DNA of 64,000 bases from Mesorhizobium sp. ES1-1 (GTDB taxonomy: Bacteria > Pseudomonadota > Alphaproteobacteria > Rhizobiales > Rhizobiaceae), in NCBI RefSeq assembly GCF_020164785.1, contig NZ_JAIUGX010000014.1:1-64000 (forward strand). Reading direction: 5' to 3'. Below are positions 1-8,179 of this stretch, one piece after another; the first letter of the stretch is position 1, and each line of letters starts with the position of its first letter. Below the pieces are notes generated by a model. That model was not told the origin of the DNA, made no database searches, and saw only the letters and a program-made list of their open reading frames with translations. The position numbers and the translations under genes are program-made.

Positions 1-66
1 ACCATCGAGGCAACCGAATGCAGGAACTACTTTGAAAACGCAGGATACGCTTCCGTCAAAACGTGA
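1..66 (+). pseudogene. 3' end of an IS630-type transposase (runs in from the left edge)
   Basis: The first 66 bases read in frame 1 as 21 codons plus TGA. The peptide ends in E-C-R-N-Y-F-E-N-A-G-Y-A, which resembles the C-terminal tail (ECxNYFxxAGY) of IS630-family DDE transposases, whose genes stop just inside the right end of the element. The rest lies outside the window, so it cannot be judged whether the element is intact. The bases after the stop (about 67-80, containing CTCTAGGGTA) could include the terminal inverted repeat and the TA target expected for IS630, but the boundary cannot be fixed without the left end. The family call is inference from a short tail. Confidence 0.6.
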
Positions 67-169
67 AACGCTCTAGGGTACAGCAAGAAGAGGCGTCGCT
101 GAGCAACTCCGCGGCTTCCGCGACCAAGCTTCGTTGCTACTGCGCCCGTGAATGACGAGTCGCAAGGGC

Positions 170-1114
170 TCACGCAAACGGCACGGCCGTCGTGCCCTTG
201 GGCAGCTTGGCCTCGTCGTCCGGTTCGACGTGGATGGTGACGCGCACGGAGGGTATGTCGGCCTTCAGCGCGTCCTCGATGCGGTCGCAGATGACGTGGC
301 TGGCGCCGACCGTCATGTCGGCGTCGACGACCAGATGGAACTCGATGAAGGTTGCGCGGCCGGCGATGCGCGTCTTGAGGTCATGAACCTCCATCGCACC
401 CTTGCAATTGGCCGAGATGATATCGCGGATCCGTATGTGCTCAGCAGTGTCAACGGCGCGGTCCATGAGACCGTTCATCGACGAACCGATGACATGCCAG
501 CCCTGCCACAGAATGTTCAGCGCCACGATGACGGCGAGGGCCGGGTCGAGGATCTGCCAGCCGGTCATGATCGCCCCGACCAGGCCGCCGAAGACGCCGA
601 TCGAGGTGACCACGTCGGTCATGATGTGGTTGCCGTCGGCGACCAGCGCCGGCGACTTCTCCGCCCTTCCGACCCGGATCAGCGTCCAGGCCCAGAAGGC
701 GTTGATGATGGTGGCGACGCCATTGACGGCAAGGCCGTTCCAGGGTTGTTCGATCGGCTTCGGCGTTTGCCAGGAGCGCCAGACCTCGTTGAGGATCAAG
801 AGAGAGGCCAATACGATCAGCACGCCTTCGAGCACGGCCGAGAAATATTCGGCCTTGTGGTGGCCGAACGGGTGATCCTGATCGGCCGGCTTGTAGCTGA
901 CCTGGATCGCCCAGAAGGCGGCGACGGACGCGATGACATTGACGATGGATTCCAGCGCGTCCGAATAGAGCGCGACGGAGCCGGTGATGTACCAGGCCGC
1001 AAGCTTGAGCGCGAGCACGGCAAAGGCGATGACGATCGACCACAAGGCAAGGTTGGCCACCTTGCGCTTCGCCAGGGCCTTCGCGTCGACCGCCATGTTC
1101 CCGGCTTCGGCCAT
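170..1114 (-). CDS. Cation diffusion facilitator family transporter
   Basis: A 314-residue inner-membrane exporter of divalent metals (Zn, Fe, Mn or Co class), probably a proton antiporter as in the CDF family. Hydrophobic helices occupy roughly residues 22-41, 44-70, 95-112, 128-145 and 168-205. A His-rich HPFGHHKAE motif follows helix 2 (residues 81-89). The helix-5 metal motif is D160-G-N-H163-I-M-T-D167. The helix-2 motif reads SDALES (51-56) instead of the textbook DxxxD, a variant I associate with alphaproteobacterial CDFs, so metal specificity is open. The last 100 residues form the cytoplasmic domain. The start lies 4 bases beyond the trpE(G) stop, so the gene is probably cotranscribed with it, although no functional link is obvious. 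Confidence 0.9.
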   Translation of the reverse strand: MAEAGNMAVDAKALAKRKVANLALWSIVIAFAVLALKLAAWYITGSVALYSDALESIVNVIASVAAFWAIQVSYKPADQDHPFGHHKAEYFSAVLEGVLIVLASLLILNEVWRSWQTPKPIEQPWNGLAVNGVATIINAFWAWTLIRVGRAEKSPALVADGNHIMTDVVTSIGVFGGLVGAIMTGWQILDPALAVIVALNILWQGWHVIGSSMNGLMDRAVDTAEHIRIRDIISANCKGAMEVHDLKTRIAGRATFIEFHLVVDADMTVGASHVICDRIEDALKADIPSVRVTIHVEPDDEAKLPKGTTAVPFA

Positions 1115-1118
1115 GGTG

Positions 1119-3308
1119 TCAGGCAGCCTTTTCCCTGGCCTTGCGCGGCAGATGGGCGACGATGTTCTCTATGATGCGCATGCCGGCATTATGGCCGAGC
1201 GTCATGATCGATTCCGGATGGAACTGCACCGCGGCGATGGGCTCCTTGCGGTGCTCGAAAGCCATGATGATACCGTCCTCGGTTTCGGCCGTGACCAGGA
1301 AATCATCGGGCAGGCGCACCGGATCGGCGAAGATCGAATGATAGCGTCCGACGGTGACTTCCTTCGGCAGGCCGGAGAAGATGATGCCCGGCTTCGAGAT
1401 ACGGATGCGCGACGGTTTGCCGTGCATCGGCACATGCAACTGCCTGAGTTCGCCGCCATAGGCCTCGGCCAGCGCCTGCAGGCCAAGGCAGACGCCGAAG
1501 ATCGGCAGATCGCGGGCACGGGCTCGCCTTATGGTCGCGGCGCAGTCGAAATCCTTGGGCGTGCCCGGCCCGGGCGAGAGCACGACAAGGTCGGGCTTCA
1601 GCCGGTCGAACACCTCGTCGGCGACCGGCGTGCGCACGGTCGAGACATTGGCGCCGGTCTGGCGGAAATAATTGGCGAGCGTGTGGACGAAACTGTCCTC
1701 GTGATCGACGAGCAGGATGTTGACCCCATCGCCGACGCGCGCGGTGGCGCGCTCGGTGCTGGCGGAGTTGCCTGTCTTGGCGTCGCGGATGGCGGAGAGC
1801 ATGGCGGATGCCTTCAGTTCGGTTTCGGCTTCTTCTTCCTCGGGAATGCTGTCGAAGAGCAAGGTGGCTCCGGCGCGCACTTCGGCGATGCCGTCCTTGA
1901 TGCGGATGGTGCGCAATGTGAGGCCGGTGTTCATATCGCCGTTGAAATTGACCATGCCGATGGCGCCGCCATACCAGGCGCGCGGGCTTTTCTCGTTTTG
2001 CTCGATGAAGCGCATGGCCCAGAGTTTCGGGGCGCCGGTGACGGTCACCGCCCAGGCATGCGAGAGAAACGCGTCGAAGGCGTCCATGCCTTCGCGGAGC
2101 CGGCCCTCGATGTGGTCGACCGTGTGGATCAGGCGCGAATACATCTCGATCTGCCGGCGGCCGATGACGCGTACCGAGCCCGGTTCGCAGACGCGCGACT
2201 TGTCGTTGCGGTCTACGTCCGAACACATGGTGAGCTCGGATTCGTCTTTCTTGGAATTGAGCAGTTTCAGGATCTGCTCGCTGTCCGAAATGGCATCGTC
2301 GCCGCGCTTGATCGTGCCGGAGATCGGGCAGGTCTCGACGCGGCGGCCATTGACGCGCACGAACATTTCCGGCGAGGCGCCGATCAGATATTCGCCTTCG
2401 CCCAAATTGATGAAGAAGGAATAGGGCGAGGGGTTGATGGATTTCAGCTTGCGCGAAATCTCCGACGGCTGGGTCTCGCAGCGCTCGTAGAACATCTGGC
2501 CCGGCACGACCTCGAACAGGTCGCCGCGCTTGAAGCTGTCCATCGCCTTGCGCACGAGGTCGGCGTATTCGCCCGGCTCATGATCGCCGCGCGGCGGGAT
2601 GCGGTCGGCGGTCTTGAACGGCTCGGCGATTTCGTCGCGCGCCAAGCCTTCGGTCGAAAAACCATCGCCGGAATAGTCGTAACGGTCGGTCCAGGCCTTG
2701 GCGGAATAGTGGTCGACGACGAGGATCTCGTCGGGCAGGAACAGCACCAGGTCGCGCTGGCTCTCCTTGCGCTCGAGCTTGTAGTCGACCGGGTCGAACT
2801 GGAAGGCGAGGTCATAGCCGAAGGCGCCGTAGAGGCCGAGATTAGCGTCTTCCCCGGTCTTGAACAGGGCGGTGATGGCGCGCAGCACGGTGAAGACGGA
2901 AGGCACACGACTGCGCTCCTCCTCGGTAAAGACCCGACCGGGCTTGGCGACATCGAGGCGGATCAGTGCCTTCGACGTCTCCGCGATGGTGACATCGGCC
3001 AGACTGTCCAGCGCCTTGCCGATGACCGGCAACAGGACCTCGCCACGGCGGTTCAACGCCTCGATGCGCATGGCGCGGCCACGCGCCGAAATCACCAGCG
3101 GGGGGTCGATGATGGCGGTGTCCCAGCGCGTGTAACGGCCGGGGTACTCATAGTTCGAGGAAAACACCGCGCCGCGGCGCGAATTCAGGCCATCGATGTA
3201 AGTGTCGATAGCGCCAGCATAGGGCCGGTCATGGCGCACCCGATTGATGGTTATGCCACCCGCCGTCACGAAACTTTCCGCGCCGTTTTCCAGAACCTTC
3301 ATCGTCAT
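1119..3308 (-). CDS. trpE(G): Anthranilate synthase, fused TrpE-TrpG
   Basis: A single polypeptide of about 729 residues joins the chorismate-binding TrpE domain (roughly the first 510 residues, ending near the TELKASAMLSAI helix) to a TrpG glutamine amidotransferase domain that begins at ILLVDHEDSF. The TrpG part shows the nucleophile loop GVCLGLQ and the C-terminal HPES dyad. It converts chorismate plus glutamine to anthranilate, the first step of tryptophan synthesis. The fusion is typical of rhizobia. I chose the ATG at 3308 because GGAG lies 7 bases upstream; an ATG at 3320 is in frame but has no ribosome site. The gene is preceded by a trp leader peptide and attenuator, so it should respond to tryptophan supply. 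Confidence 0.96.
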   Translation of the reverse strand: MTMKVLENGAESFVTAGGITINRVRHDRPYAGAIDTYIDGLNSRRGAVFSSNYEYPGRYTRWDTAIIDPPLVISARGRAMRIEALNRRGEVLLPVIGKALDSLADVTIAETSKALIRLDVAKPGRVFTEEERSRVPSVFTVLRAITALFKTGEDANLGLYGAFGYDLAFQFDPVDYKLERKESQRDLVLFLPDEILVVDHYSAKAWTDRYDYSGDGFSTEGLARDEIAEPFKTADRIPPRGDHEPGEYADLVRKAMDSFKRGDLFEVVPGQMFYERCETQPSEISRKLKSINPSPYSFFINLGEGEYLIGASPEMFVRVNGRRVETCPISGTIKRGDDAISDSEQILKLLNSKKDESELTMCSDVDRNDKSRVCEPGSVRVIGRRQIEMYSRLIHTVDHIEGRLREGMDAFDAFLSHAWAVTVTGAPKLWAMRFIEQNEKSPRAWYGGAIGMVNFNGDMNTGLTLRTIRIKDGIAEVRAGATLLFDSIPEEEEAETELKASAMLSAIRDAKTGNSASTERATARVGDGVNILLVDHEDSFVHTLANYFRQTGANVSTVRTPVADEVFDRLKPDLVVLSPGPGTPKDFDCAATIRRARARDLPIFGVCLGLQALAEAYGGELRQLHVPMHGKPSRIRISKPGIIFSGLPKEVTVGRYHSIFADPVRLPDDFLVTAETEDGIIMAFEHRKEPIAAVQFHPESIMTLGHNAGMRIIENIVAHLPRKAREKAA

Positions 3309-3370
3309 TGCCGTCTCCATCAGCGTCTTGTGGTGTCAGCTTCTTGGGGCAACGGACCCGGGAATGGCTT

Positions 3371-3408
3371 GAAAAACAAATGGCCGCCCGGACTTTCCGT
3401 TGCGGCCA
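3371..3408 (-). terminator. trp attenuator: intrinsic terminator between trpL and trpE(G)
   Basis: On the minus strand TGGCCGC (3408-3402) pairs with GCGGCCA (3387-3381). Inside it CGGA can pair with TCCG, and the hairpin is followed by a T-rich run (TTTGTTTTTC, 3380-3371). It lies about 40 bases after the trpL stop and 63 bases before the trpE(G) start, the position expected for a transcription attenuator. In Sinorhizobium the terminated leader is itself a small RNA (rnTrpL); the equivalent here would run from about 3492 to 3372. Confidence 0.85.
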
Positions 3409-3447
3409 CCTTCTATTTTCACGCACGCGCGTTCGAACAGGCCGCTG

Positions 3448-3492
3448 TCAGCAGGCCCACCACCAAATGGTCTTGGTCGAACGCATGTTCAT
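3448..3492 (-). CDS. trpL: trp leader peptide with three tandem Trp codons
   Basis: A 14-residue reading frame, MNMRSTKTIWWWAC, carries three consecutive TGG codons before A-C-stop. It closely resembles the Sinorhizobium meliloti leader peptide peTrpL, which also has a WWWA core. Ribosome stalling at the Trp codons would decide whether the downstream terminator forms. No Shine-Dalgarno sequence is visible before the ATG at 3492, and a plausible promoter places the transcription start at or very near this ATG, so the leader may be translated from a leaderless mRNA as in S. meliloti. An in-frame ATG at 3504 would add four residues but falls inside the predicted -10 element. Confidence 0.9.
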   Translation of the reverse strand: MNMRSTKTIWWWAC

Positions 3493-3499
3493 GGCGAAA

Positions 3500-3528
3500 T
3501 CCATAGCGGCGATTGAACGGTCACGCAA
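3500..3528 (-). promoter_or_regulatory. Predicted trpL/trpE(G) promoter
   Basis: On the minus strand TTGCGT (3528-3523) and TATGGA (3505-3500) are separated by exactly 17 bases, an acceptable match to the alphaproteobacterial housekeeping pattern. The -10 ends 7 bases before the trpL ATG, so transcription would begin at the start codon. The assignment rests on spacing and context only. Confidence 0.5.
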
Positions 3529-3556
3529 CCGGATTCAATGCGAAGGCGCAAGCCCG

Positions 3557-4612
3557 TCAGTCTTCCAGCGTGCCCGACCTCGAGTCGGCGCTTTTGCTTT
3601 CGCCTACCAGTTTCAGCAGGTCCTCGCCGGCGCGGATGATGCGGCGCGAGCGCCGGGTGAGGATGATGCCGTCCTGCGGTGCGAACACTTCGATGTGGCC
3701 CTCTGCTTCGCCCGGGGCGTGGACAATGGTGGCGAGGCGATCGCCGCGGGCGACACGGTCGCCCGGCTTGACGTTGTAGAGCACGGCACCAGCCCGTGGC
3801 GCCGGCATCATGTCGATATTTTCCAACGGCGCCACGACCCCGGTGAAGGGGCCGGGGCCCGGGAGATCGGGATCGACAACCGTGCCGCGCGCCACGAGCA
3901 GCCGGTAAAGACCGTCGGCGTCGGCTCTTGCCAGGGTGGCGTCGACGTCGAGCATGCCGCGATATTCCACCGTGGTGACTACGCGGCGGTCGAGCTTCGC
4001 GACATCGGCGGGAGCGTTCTGGTATGGCATGATCGAAGCCCCCTCGAACGTGCCGTCGGTGTCCTCGCTCCACAAGACGACGGCGCCGACGCCCAGGGCG
4101 GCAGCGCAATCGGTCATAGCCGGCCACAGGCTGGTGTGGACGTAGAGATAGGCGAGCCCTTCGTCGTCGCAGTGCAGGTCGAGAACGATGTCATGGCCGA
4201 GCGACAATTGCAGCAGGCGTGTCTTCAGACGCTGGTCGGCGCCGCCAAGGGTCGCGTTCGGCAGAAGCGCCGGGTCGGGCGAGGCGAGCAGCGGAAAGCC
4301 GCGATTGAAATTGGCGCGGCTGCCGAGATGGAAGCGGCCTTGATGTTCGCCGAAATGATATTGCGCGCGGCCGATCGGGTTGGCCCATGGTACGATGGTG
4401 ATGTCGCCCTTCACGCGATCTTCGGCTTCGGCCTTGGTGAGCATCGGCATCAGCGCGTCGATGGCGACGACCCCCGGCAGTTCACCCGCATGGAGCGCGG
4501 CCTGGAGATAGGCCGAGGGGGCGGCCTTGTCCGAACCTGCGAAACGAAACAGCGGAAATTCGTAGAACGCGCCTTCGCTATCGCCGGCGATGCGTTCGAT
4601 CGATTCGCGCAT
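3557..4612 (-). CDS. Succinylglutamate desuccinylase/aspartoacylase-family zinc deacylase
   Basis: A 351-residue cytoplasmic enzyme of the M14-like aspartoacylase/AstE family. The zinc site is visible as H41-A-G-E44 (in QAALHAGELPG) and H147 in VLDLHCDD. These enzymes release acyl groups from N-acyl amino acids; members include AstE, aspartoacylase and the ectoine-catabolic deacetylases DoeB/EutE. No arginine- or ectoine-catabolism genes are adjacent, so the substrate is unknown. The ATG at 4612 is preferred because GGAGG lies 6 bases upstream; the longer frame would start at TTG and include the ribosome site. The gene stands alone between the trp leader and an MFS gene. Confidence 0.85.
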   Translation of the reverse strand: MRESIERIAGDSEGAFYEFPLFRFAGSDKAAPSAYLQAALHAGELPGVVAIDALMPMLTKAEAEDRVKGDITIVPWANPIGRAQYHFGEHQGRFHLGSRANFNRGFPLLASPDPALLPNATLGGADQRLKTRLLQLSLGHDIVLDLHCDDEGLAYLYVHTSLWPAMTDCAAALGVGAVVLWSEDTDGTFEGASIMPYQNAPADVAKLDRRVVTTVEYRGMLDVDATLARADADGLYRLLVARGTVVDPDLPGPGPFTGVVAPLENIDMMPAPRAGAVLYNVKPGDRVARGDRLATIVHAPGEAEGHIEVFAPQDGIILTRRSRRIIRAGEDLLKLVGESKSADSRSGTLED

Positions 4613-4703
4613 GGGTGCCTCCAAGTAAGAGGCTCAAGACATGCACTGTCGGCAAGGCGCTGTCGAGTGGCCAGACTTCGGTGCAAACCTGTCCAGGACG
4701 CGG

Positions 4704-5873
4704 CTATTCGGCCGGTTGCGCCACCGGCACTCGCCGTTCCAGCGCCTGCGACAATACCGCGACGCCGACCGCCAGCAAGGCGATGATGGCGCCGACCAGC
4801 GGCAGGCTGGCGTAGGACACGCCGGCGGAAAGCGAAAGGCCGCCGATCCAGGCGCCGCTGGCATTGCCGACATTGAAGGCGCCCTGGTTCAAAGTCGCGG
4901 CGAGGTTCGGCCCCTCGGAGGCCGCCTCGACGACGCGGATCTGCAATGGGGGGACGACGACGAAGATGAGCAGGCCCCACAGGAACACGATGCCGACGGC
5001 AACATTGGCGATGGAGCCGAACTGCGTGAAGCCGACCAGCAGCAGCGCCATTGCCAGCAGCGTGCCGATCACCGTCGGCATCAGCTTCCAATCGGCCAGG
5101 CGGCCGCCGATGATGTTGCCGATCGTCATGCCGGCGCCGAACAGGAGCAGCACCCAGGTGACGGCCGAGGTCGACAGGCCGGATACGTCGGTCAGATAGG
5201 GTTTGATATAGGTGAAGACGGTGAACAGGCTGGCGGAGGTCAGCGCGGCGATCAGCATCGCCAGCCAGACCTGCAGCTTGCCCAGAACGCGCAGTTCGCC
5301 GCGCAGTCCACCGCCGCTGGGCTGTGCGACATCCGACGGCACCAGCCAGGCGATGGCGGCCACCGAAATCAGCCCGATGCCGACCACGGCCAGGAACGTG
5401 GCGCGCCAGCCGAAGGCCTCGCCAAGCGCGGTGCCGGCAGGCACGCCGAGAATATTGGCCAGGGTCAGGCCAGCGAACATCAGGGCGATGGCACTGGCTC
5501 GCTTGTTGCGCGGCACCAGGCTGGCGGCAACGACCGAGCCGATGCCGAAGAAGGCGCCGTGGCCGAAGGCGGTGACGACGCGCGCGGCCATCAGGGTCCA
5601 GTAGTTCGGCGCGATGGCGCAGAACAGATTGCCGACGACGAACAGAGCGGCGAGACCGACCAGAACGGGCTTGCGCGGCAGATGCGCGGTGGCCATGGCG
5701 ACGATCGGCGCACCGAAGACGACACCCAGCGCATAGCCGGTGACCAGTAGGCCCGCCGAAGGGATCGACACGCCGAGGTCGGCGGCCACTTCGGGCAGCA
5801 GGCCCATGATCACGAATTCGGTGGTGCCGATGCAGAAGGACGCAATGGCAAGCGCGAGGATCGGCAAAGGCAT
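4704..5873 (-). CDS. MFS exporter, DHA1 family (AraJ/YdhP-like)
   Basis: A 389-residue membrane protein with about 12 hydrophobic helices. The N-terminus (LALAIASFCIGTTEFVIMGLLP) carries the GTTEFVIMGLL signature of the arabinose-efflux/YdhP/CmlA-like drug:H+ antiporters, and the helix 2-3 loop has the expected basic residues (HLPRKPV). It probably exports small organic compounds, with the substrate unknown. The ATG at 5873 is preceded by GGAAG at suitable spacing; a longer in-frame extension to 5948 is basic, non-hydrophobic and unlikely. The gene is monocistronic as far as can be seen, and no regulator is adjacent. Confidence 0.87.
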   Translation of the reverse strand: MPLPILALAIASFCIGTTEFVIMGLLPEVAADLGVSIPSAGLLVTGYALGVVFGAPIVAMATAHLPRKPVLVGLAALFVVGNLFCAIAPNYWTLMAARVVTAFGHGAFFGIGSVVAASLVPRNKRASAIALMFAGLTLANILGVPAGTALGEAFGWRATFLAVVGIGLISVAAIAWLVPSDVAQPSGGGLRGELRVLGKLQVWLAMLIAALTSASLFTVFTYIKPYLTDVSGLSTSAVTWVLLLFGAGMTIGNIIGGRLADWKLMPTVIGTLLAMALLLVGFTQFGSIANVAVGIVFLWGLLIFVVVPPLQIRVVEAASEGPNLAATLNQGAFNVGNASGAWIGGLSLSAGVSYASLPLVGAIIALLAVGVAVLSQALERRVPVAQPAE

Positions 5874-5988
5874 GGGGCTTCCAGACTGAATCGGTTCAAT
5901 CGCAACCTGCGCGACTCGTCTCTCTCTGCGCAACACACAATGCTGCAATGGAGGGATGCAGAAAGCCGGGAGCCGGTGTGCGGGTGCG

Positions 5989-7365
5989 TCAGACCAGCGG
6001 TTTCAGTTCCTGGGCGATGGTGGGCAGGAGTTCCGAGACATTGGGGTGGATGTGCACGGCCCGCGCGAGCGTGTCGACGGGCGCCTTGGCGTACATCAGG
6101 TCCAGCACGCAATGCACCGCCTCGTCGCCGCCGGGGCCGAGCACCGAGCAGCCGAGGATTTCCCTGCTGTCGGCGTCTACGAGGATCTTCATGAAGCCCT
6201 GCGTCTCGCCTTTTTCGACGGCCCGGCCGACCCGGGACATCGGTCGTTGGCCGACCAGAGCGCGGCGGCCTGATTTCTTCACCGCCGCCTCGGTCATGCC
6301 GCAGCGGCCGAGGGGAGGGTCGATGTAGAGCGCGTAGGCCTCTATGCGGTCGCTGACCTTGCGTGGATCATTGTCGAGCAGATTGGCGGCGACGATCTCA
6401 TAGTCGTTGTAGGAGGTGTGGGTGAAGGCGCCCTTGCCGTTGCAGTCGCCCATCGCCCAGATGCCGGGTACGCTGGTGCGCAACTGGTCGTCGACGGTGA
6501 TGAAGCCGCGCCTGTCGGTCGCGATGCCAGCCTTGTCGAGACCGAGGTCGTCGGTGTTGGGCACCCGGCCAAGCGCCAACAGCACATGCGAGCCGACCGA
6601 CGGCGGCTGGCCAGCCGCGAAGGTTACGACGATGTCGTCGCCCTGCCTGGCGAAGGCGATGTCTTCGGCCCCGACATGGACGGCGATACCTTCGTTCTCG
6701 AGGATCGACAGGATAGCGGCCGAGACGTCCTCGTCCTCGCGCCCGGTCAGGCGCGGGCTCTTTTCTATGACGGTCACGTCCGAGCCGAAGCGGCGGAACA
6801 TCTGCGCGAATTCAAGCGAGATATAGCTGCCTCCGACGACGACAAGATGGCGCGGCAGGACCTCGAGATCCATCATCGAGGAATTGGTCATGTAGTCGAT
6901 GTCGTGGATGCCGGGCAGGTCCGGCACCGACGCGCGGCCGCCCGTGTTGATGAAAATCTTGCCGGCGGTCAGAAGCTCTTCTCCGACGCGCACCGTGTCG
7001 GCGGATTCGAAACGCGCGTGGCCGCGATAGAGCGTGCATTTGTCCATGCCCGCGATCCAGTCTTCCAGCCCGGTTCGTGCGTCGATCGTCACCTTGTCCT
7101 TGCGCGCCTTGATCCTGGCATAGTCGACCCCAACGGGGCCGCCGAGCGTCACGCCATAGTCGGCGGCGCGTCGCGCCAGATGCGCGGCATAGGCGCTGGC
7201 CACCATGGTCTTTGTTGGCATGCAGCCGGTGTTGACGCAGGTTCCGCCGACCAGCTTGCGCTCGATCAGCGCCACGCTCATGCCGGCGGCCGAGAGGCGG
7301 CCCGCCAGGGGTGGCCCCGCCTGTCCGGCGCCGATGATGATGGCGTCGAAAGTTTTGGCCGTCAT
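5989..7365 (-). CDS. FAD-dependent pyridine nucleotide-disulfide oxidoreductase, mercuric-reductase-like
   Basis: A 458-residue class I flavoprotein disulfide reductase. The N-terminal FAD Rossmann motif is GAGQAGPPLAGRL (12-24), the redox disulfide is C43-VNTG-C48, a second NAD(P)H-binding fold lies near residues 165-200 (VVVGGSYISLEFAQ), and the C-terminal dimerisation domain ends with HIHPNVSELLPT, which keeps the His and Glu of the active-site dyad. It lacks the extra C-terminal Cys pair and N-terminal heavy-metal domain of true MerA and has no lipoamide dehydrogenase partners nearby, so it fits the broad MerA-like/RclA-like group of unknown substrate. Its start overlaps the stop of the upstream membrane-protein gene by 4 bases (ATGA), which indicates translational coupling. 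Confidence 0.88.
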   Translation of the reverse strand: MTAKTFDAIIIGAGQAGPPLAGRLSAAGMSVALIERKLVGGTCVNTGCMPTKTMVASAYAAHLARRAADYGVTLGGPVGVDYARIKARKDKVTIDARTGLEDWIAGMDKCTLYRGHARFESADTVRVGEELLTAGKIFINTGGRASVPDLPGIHDIDYMTNSSMMDLEVLPRHLVVVGGSYISLEFAQMFRRFGSDVTVIEKSPRLTGREDEDVSAAILSILENEGIAVHVGAEDIAFARQGDDIVVTFAAGQPPSVGSHVLLALGRVPNTDDLGLDKAGIATDRRGFITVDDQLRTSVPGIWAMGDCNGKGAFTHTSYNDYEIVAANLLDNDPRKVSDRIEAYALYIDPPLGRCGMTEAAVKKSGRRALVGQRPMSRVGRAVEKGETQGFMKILVDADSREILGCSVLGPGGDEAVHCVLDLMYAKAPVDTLARAVHIHPNVSELLPTIAQELKPLV

Positions 7366-7823
7366 GCAACCGCGGCCACGATCAGCAGGCCGCCGATGAT
7401 GGCCACCGCGTCTTCGATGAGAGCGGCGGGCGGATCCTTGCCGAAGGCGGCTGCCAGCCGGCTGCGCGCTTCCGCCCCGCCCAGCGTGCCGATCACCGCG
7501 CCGATGGCGCCGGCGATCAGGCCGCCAATGGTTGAGCCGGCGATGGCGCCGATGACCGCGCCGGTAAAGGCGCCGAGCAGGATGCGGGCGCCGAACTGCG
7601 GCGGGACCTTGCGGCTAGGCGTCGATGGCAACTGGTCGGTCACCAGTTCGACGATGGCCAGTATGGAGAAGATGCCGACAGCGATCCAATGGCCCATGAA
7701 ACTGGCCCAAGTGTCTGCGACCGGCAGCCAACCGAGATAGGCGCCCCAGGCTATGGCGGCCGGTGCGGTCATGGCGCGCAGACCGGCAATCACACCGATC
7801 AGAAGTGCTAGAACATACAGCAT
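7362..7823 (-). CDS. Small DUF4126-type membrane protein
   Basis: A 153-residue protein with four or five hydrophobic segments (residues 2-30, 45-65, 80-125 and 133-153) rich in Gly and Ala. The opening VIAGLRAMTAPAAIAWGAYLG matches my memory of the DUF4126 family (GLRSxxAPA). The function is unknown. The gene is first in a two-gene unit with the flavoprotein reductase, overlapping it by 4 bases, so the two may act together at the membrane; this is inference. Confidence 0.75.
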   Translation of the reverse strand: MLYVLALLIGVIAGLRAMTAPAAIAWGAYLGWLPVADTWASFMGHWIAVGIFSILAIVELVTDQLPSTPSRKVPPQFGARILLGAFTGAVIGAIAGSTIGGLIAGAIGAVIGTLGGAEARSRLAAAFGKDPPAALIEDAVAIIGGLLIVAAVA

Positions 7824-8179
7824 GGTTGATTGATCCCCTCGATCACCGGGCCAGAACAGTCCGGAGAAAACAGGCTAGCATAGGCATTGCATTTGGAAAG
7901 CGCGTCCGACACGAAATCCTCGGTAACGGCATCCCGGCGCTGATCGGGCTTCATGGTGGAGGTGTGCTGCCGGCCAGCGTTAGCCACGGGCAGAATTTGG
8001 TTCGCGTCTAGGCGTCGACCGCAAATGCGCGCAAGCCCGGTAGAGCGTCCGCAGACGTCCGACGCTGGAAACACAAAGGGCGCCGCAGCGAGCGGCGCCC
8101 TTTTCGGTCTTGATTGCAGGATTCAACTCCTCGCAGGACGCAATTCCCAGATGGAGAGCGCCGTGCGGTCCTGAAAGGT
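7824..8179. other. Intergenic stretch without a recognised gene
   Basis: These 356 bases separate the fhs stop from the start of the DUF4126-type gene. Apart from the hairpin at 8078-8100, I see no supported coding frame or RNA. Short open frames on both strands lack ribosome sites and recognisable protein features. Confidence 0.5.
8078..8104 (-). terminator. Strong GC hairpin downstream of fhs
   Basis: GGGCGCCGC (8078-8086) pairs perfectly with GCGGCGCCC (8092-8100) around a five-base loop. It is flanked by AAA on the left and TTTT on the right, so it could terminate transcription in either direction. The only adjacent gene end is that of fhs on the minus strand, about 80 bases away. Confidence 0.7.

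Noticed and set aside
984..3506. Long plus-strand open frame (840 codons) across trpE(G)
   Set aside because: It is antisense to a clearly conserved enzyme, has no ribosome site and has an Arg/Gly/Asp-rich composition typical of the shadow frame of high-GC genes.
7808..8074. 88-codon minus-strand frame upstream of the DUF4126-type gene
   Set aside because: No ribosome site, no family resemblance, and it overlaps the start of the next gene.
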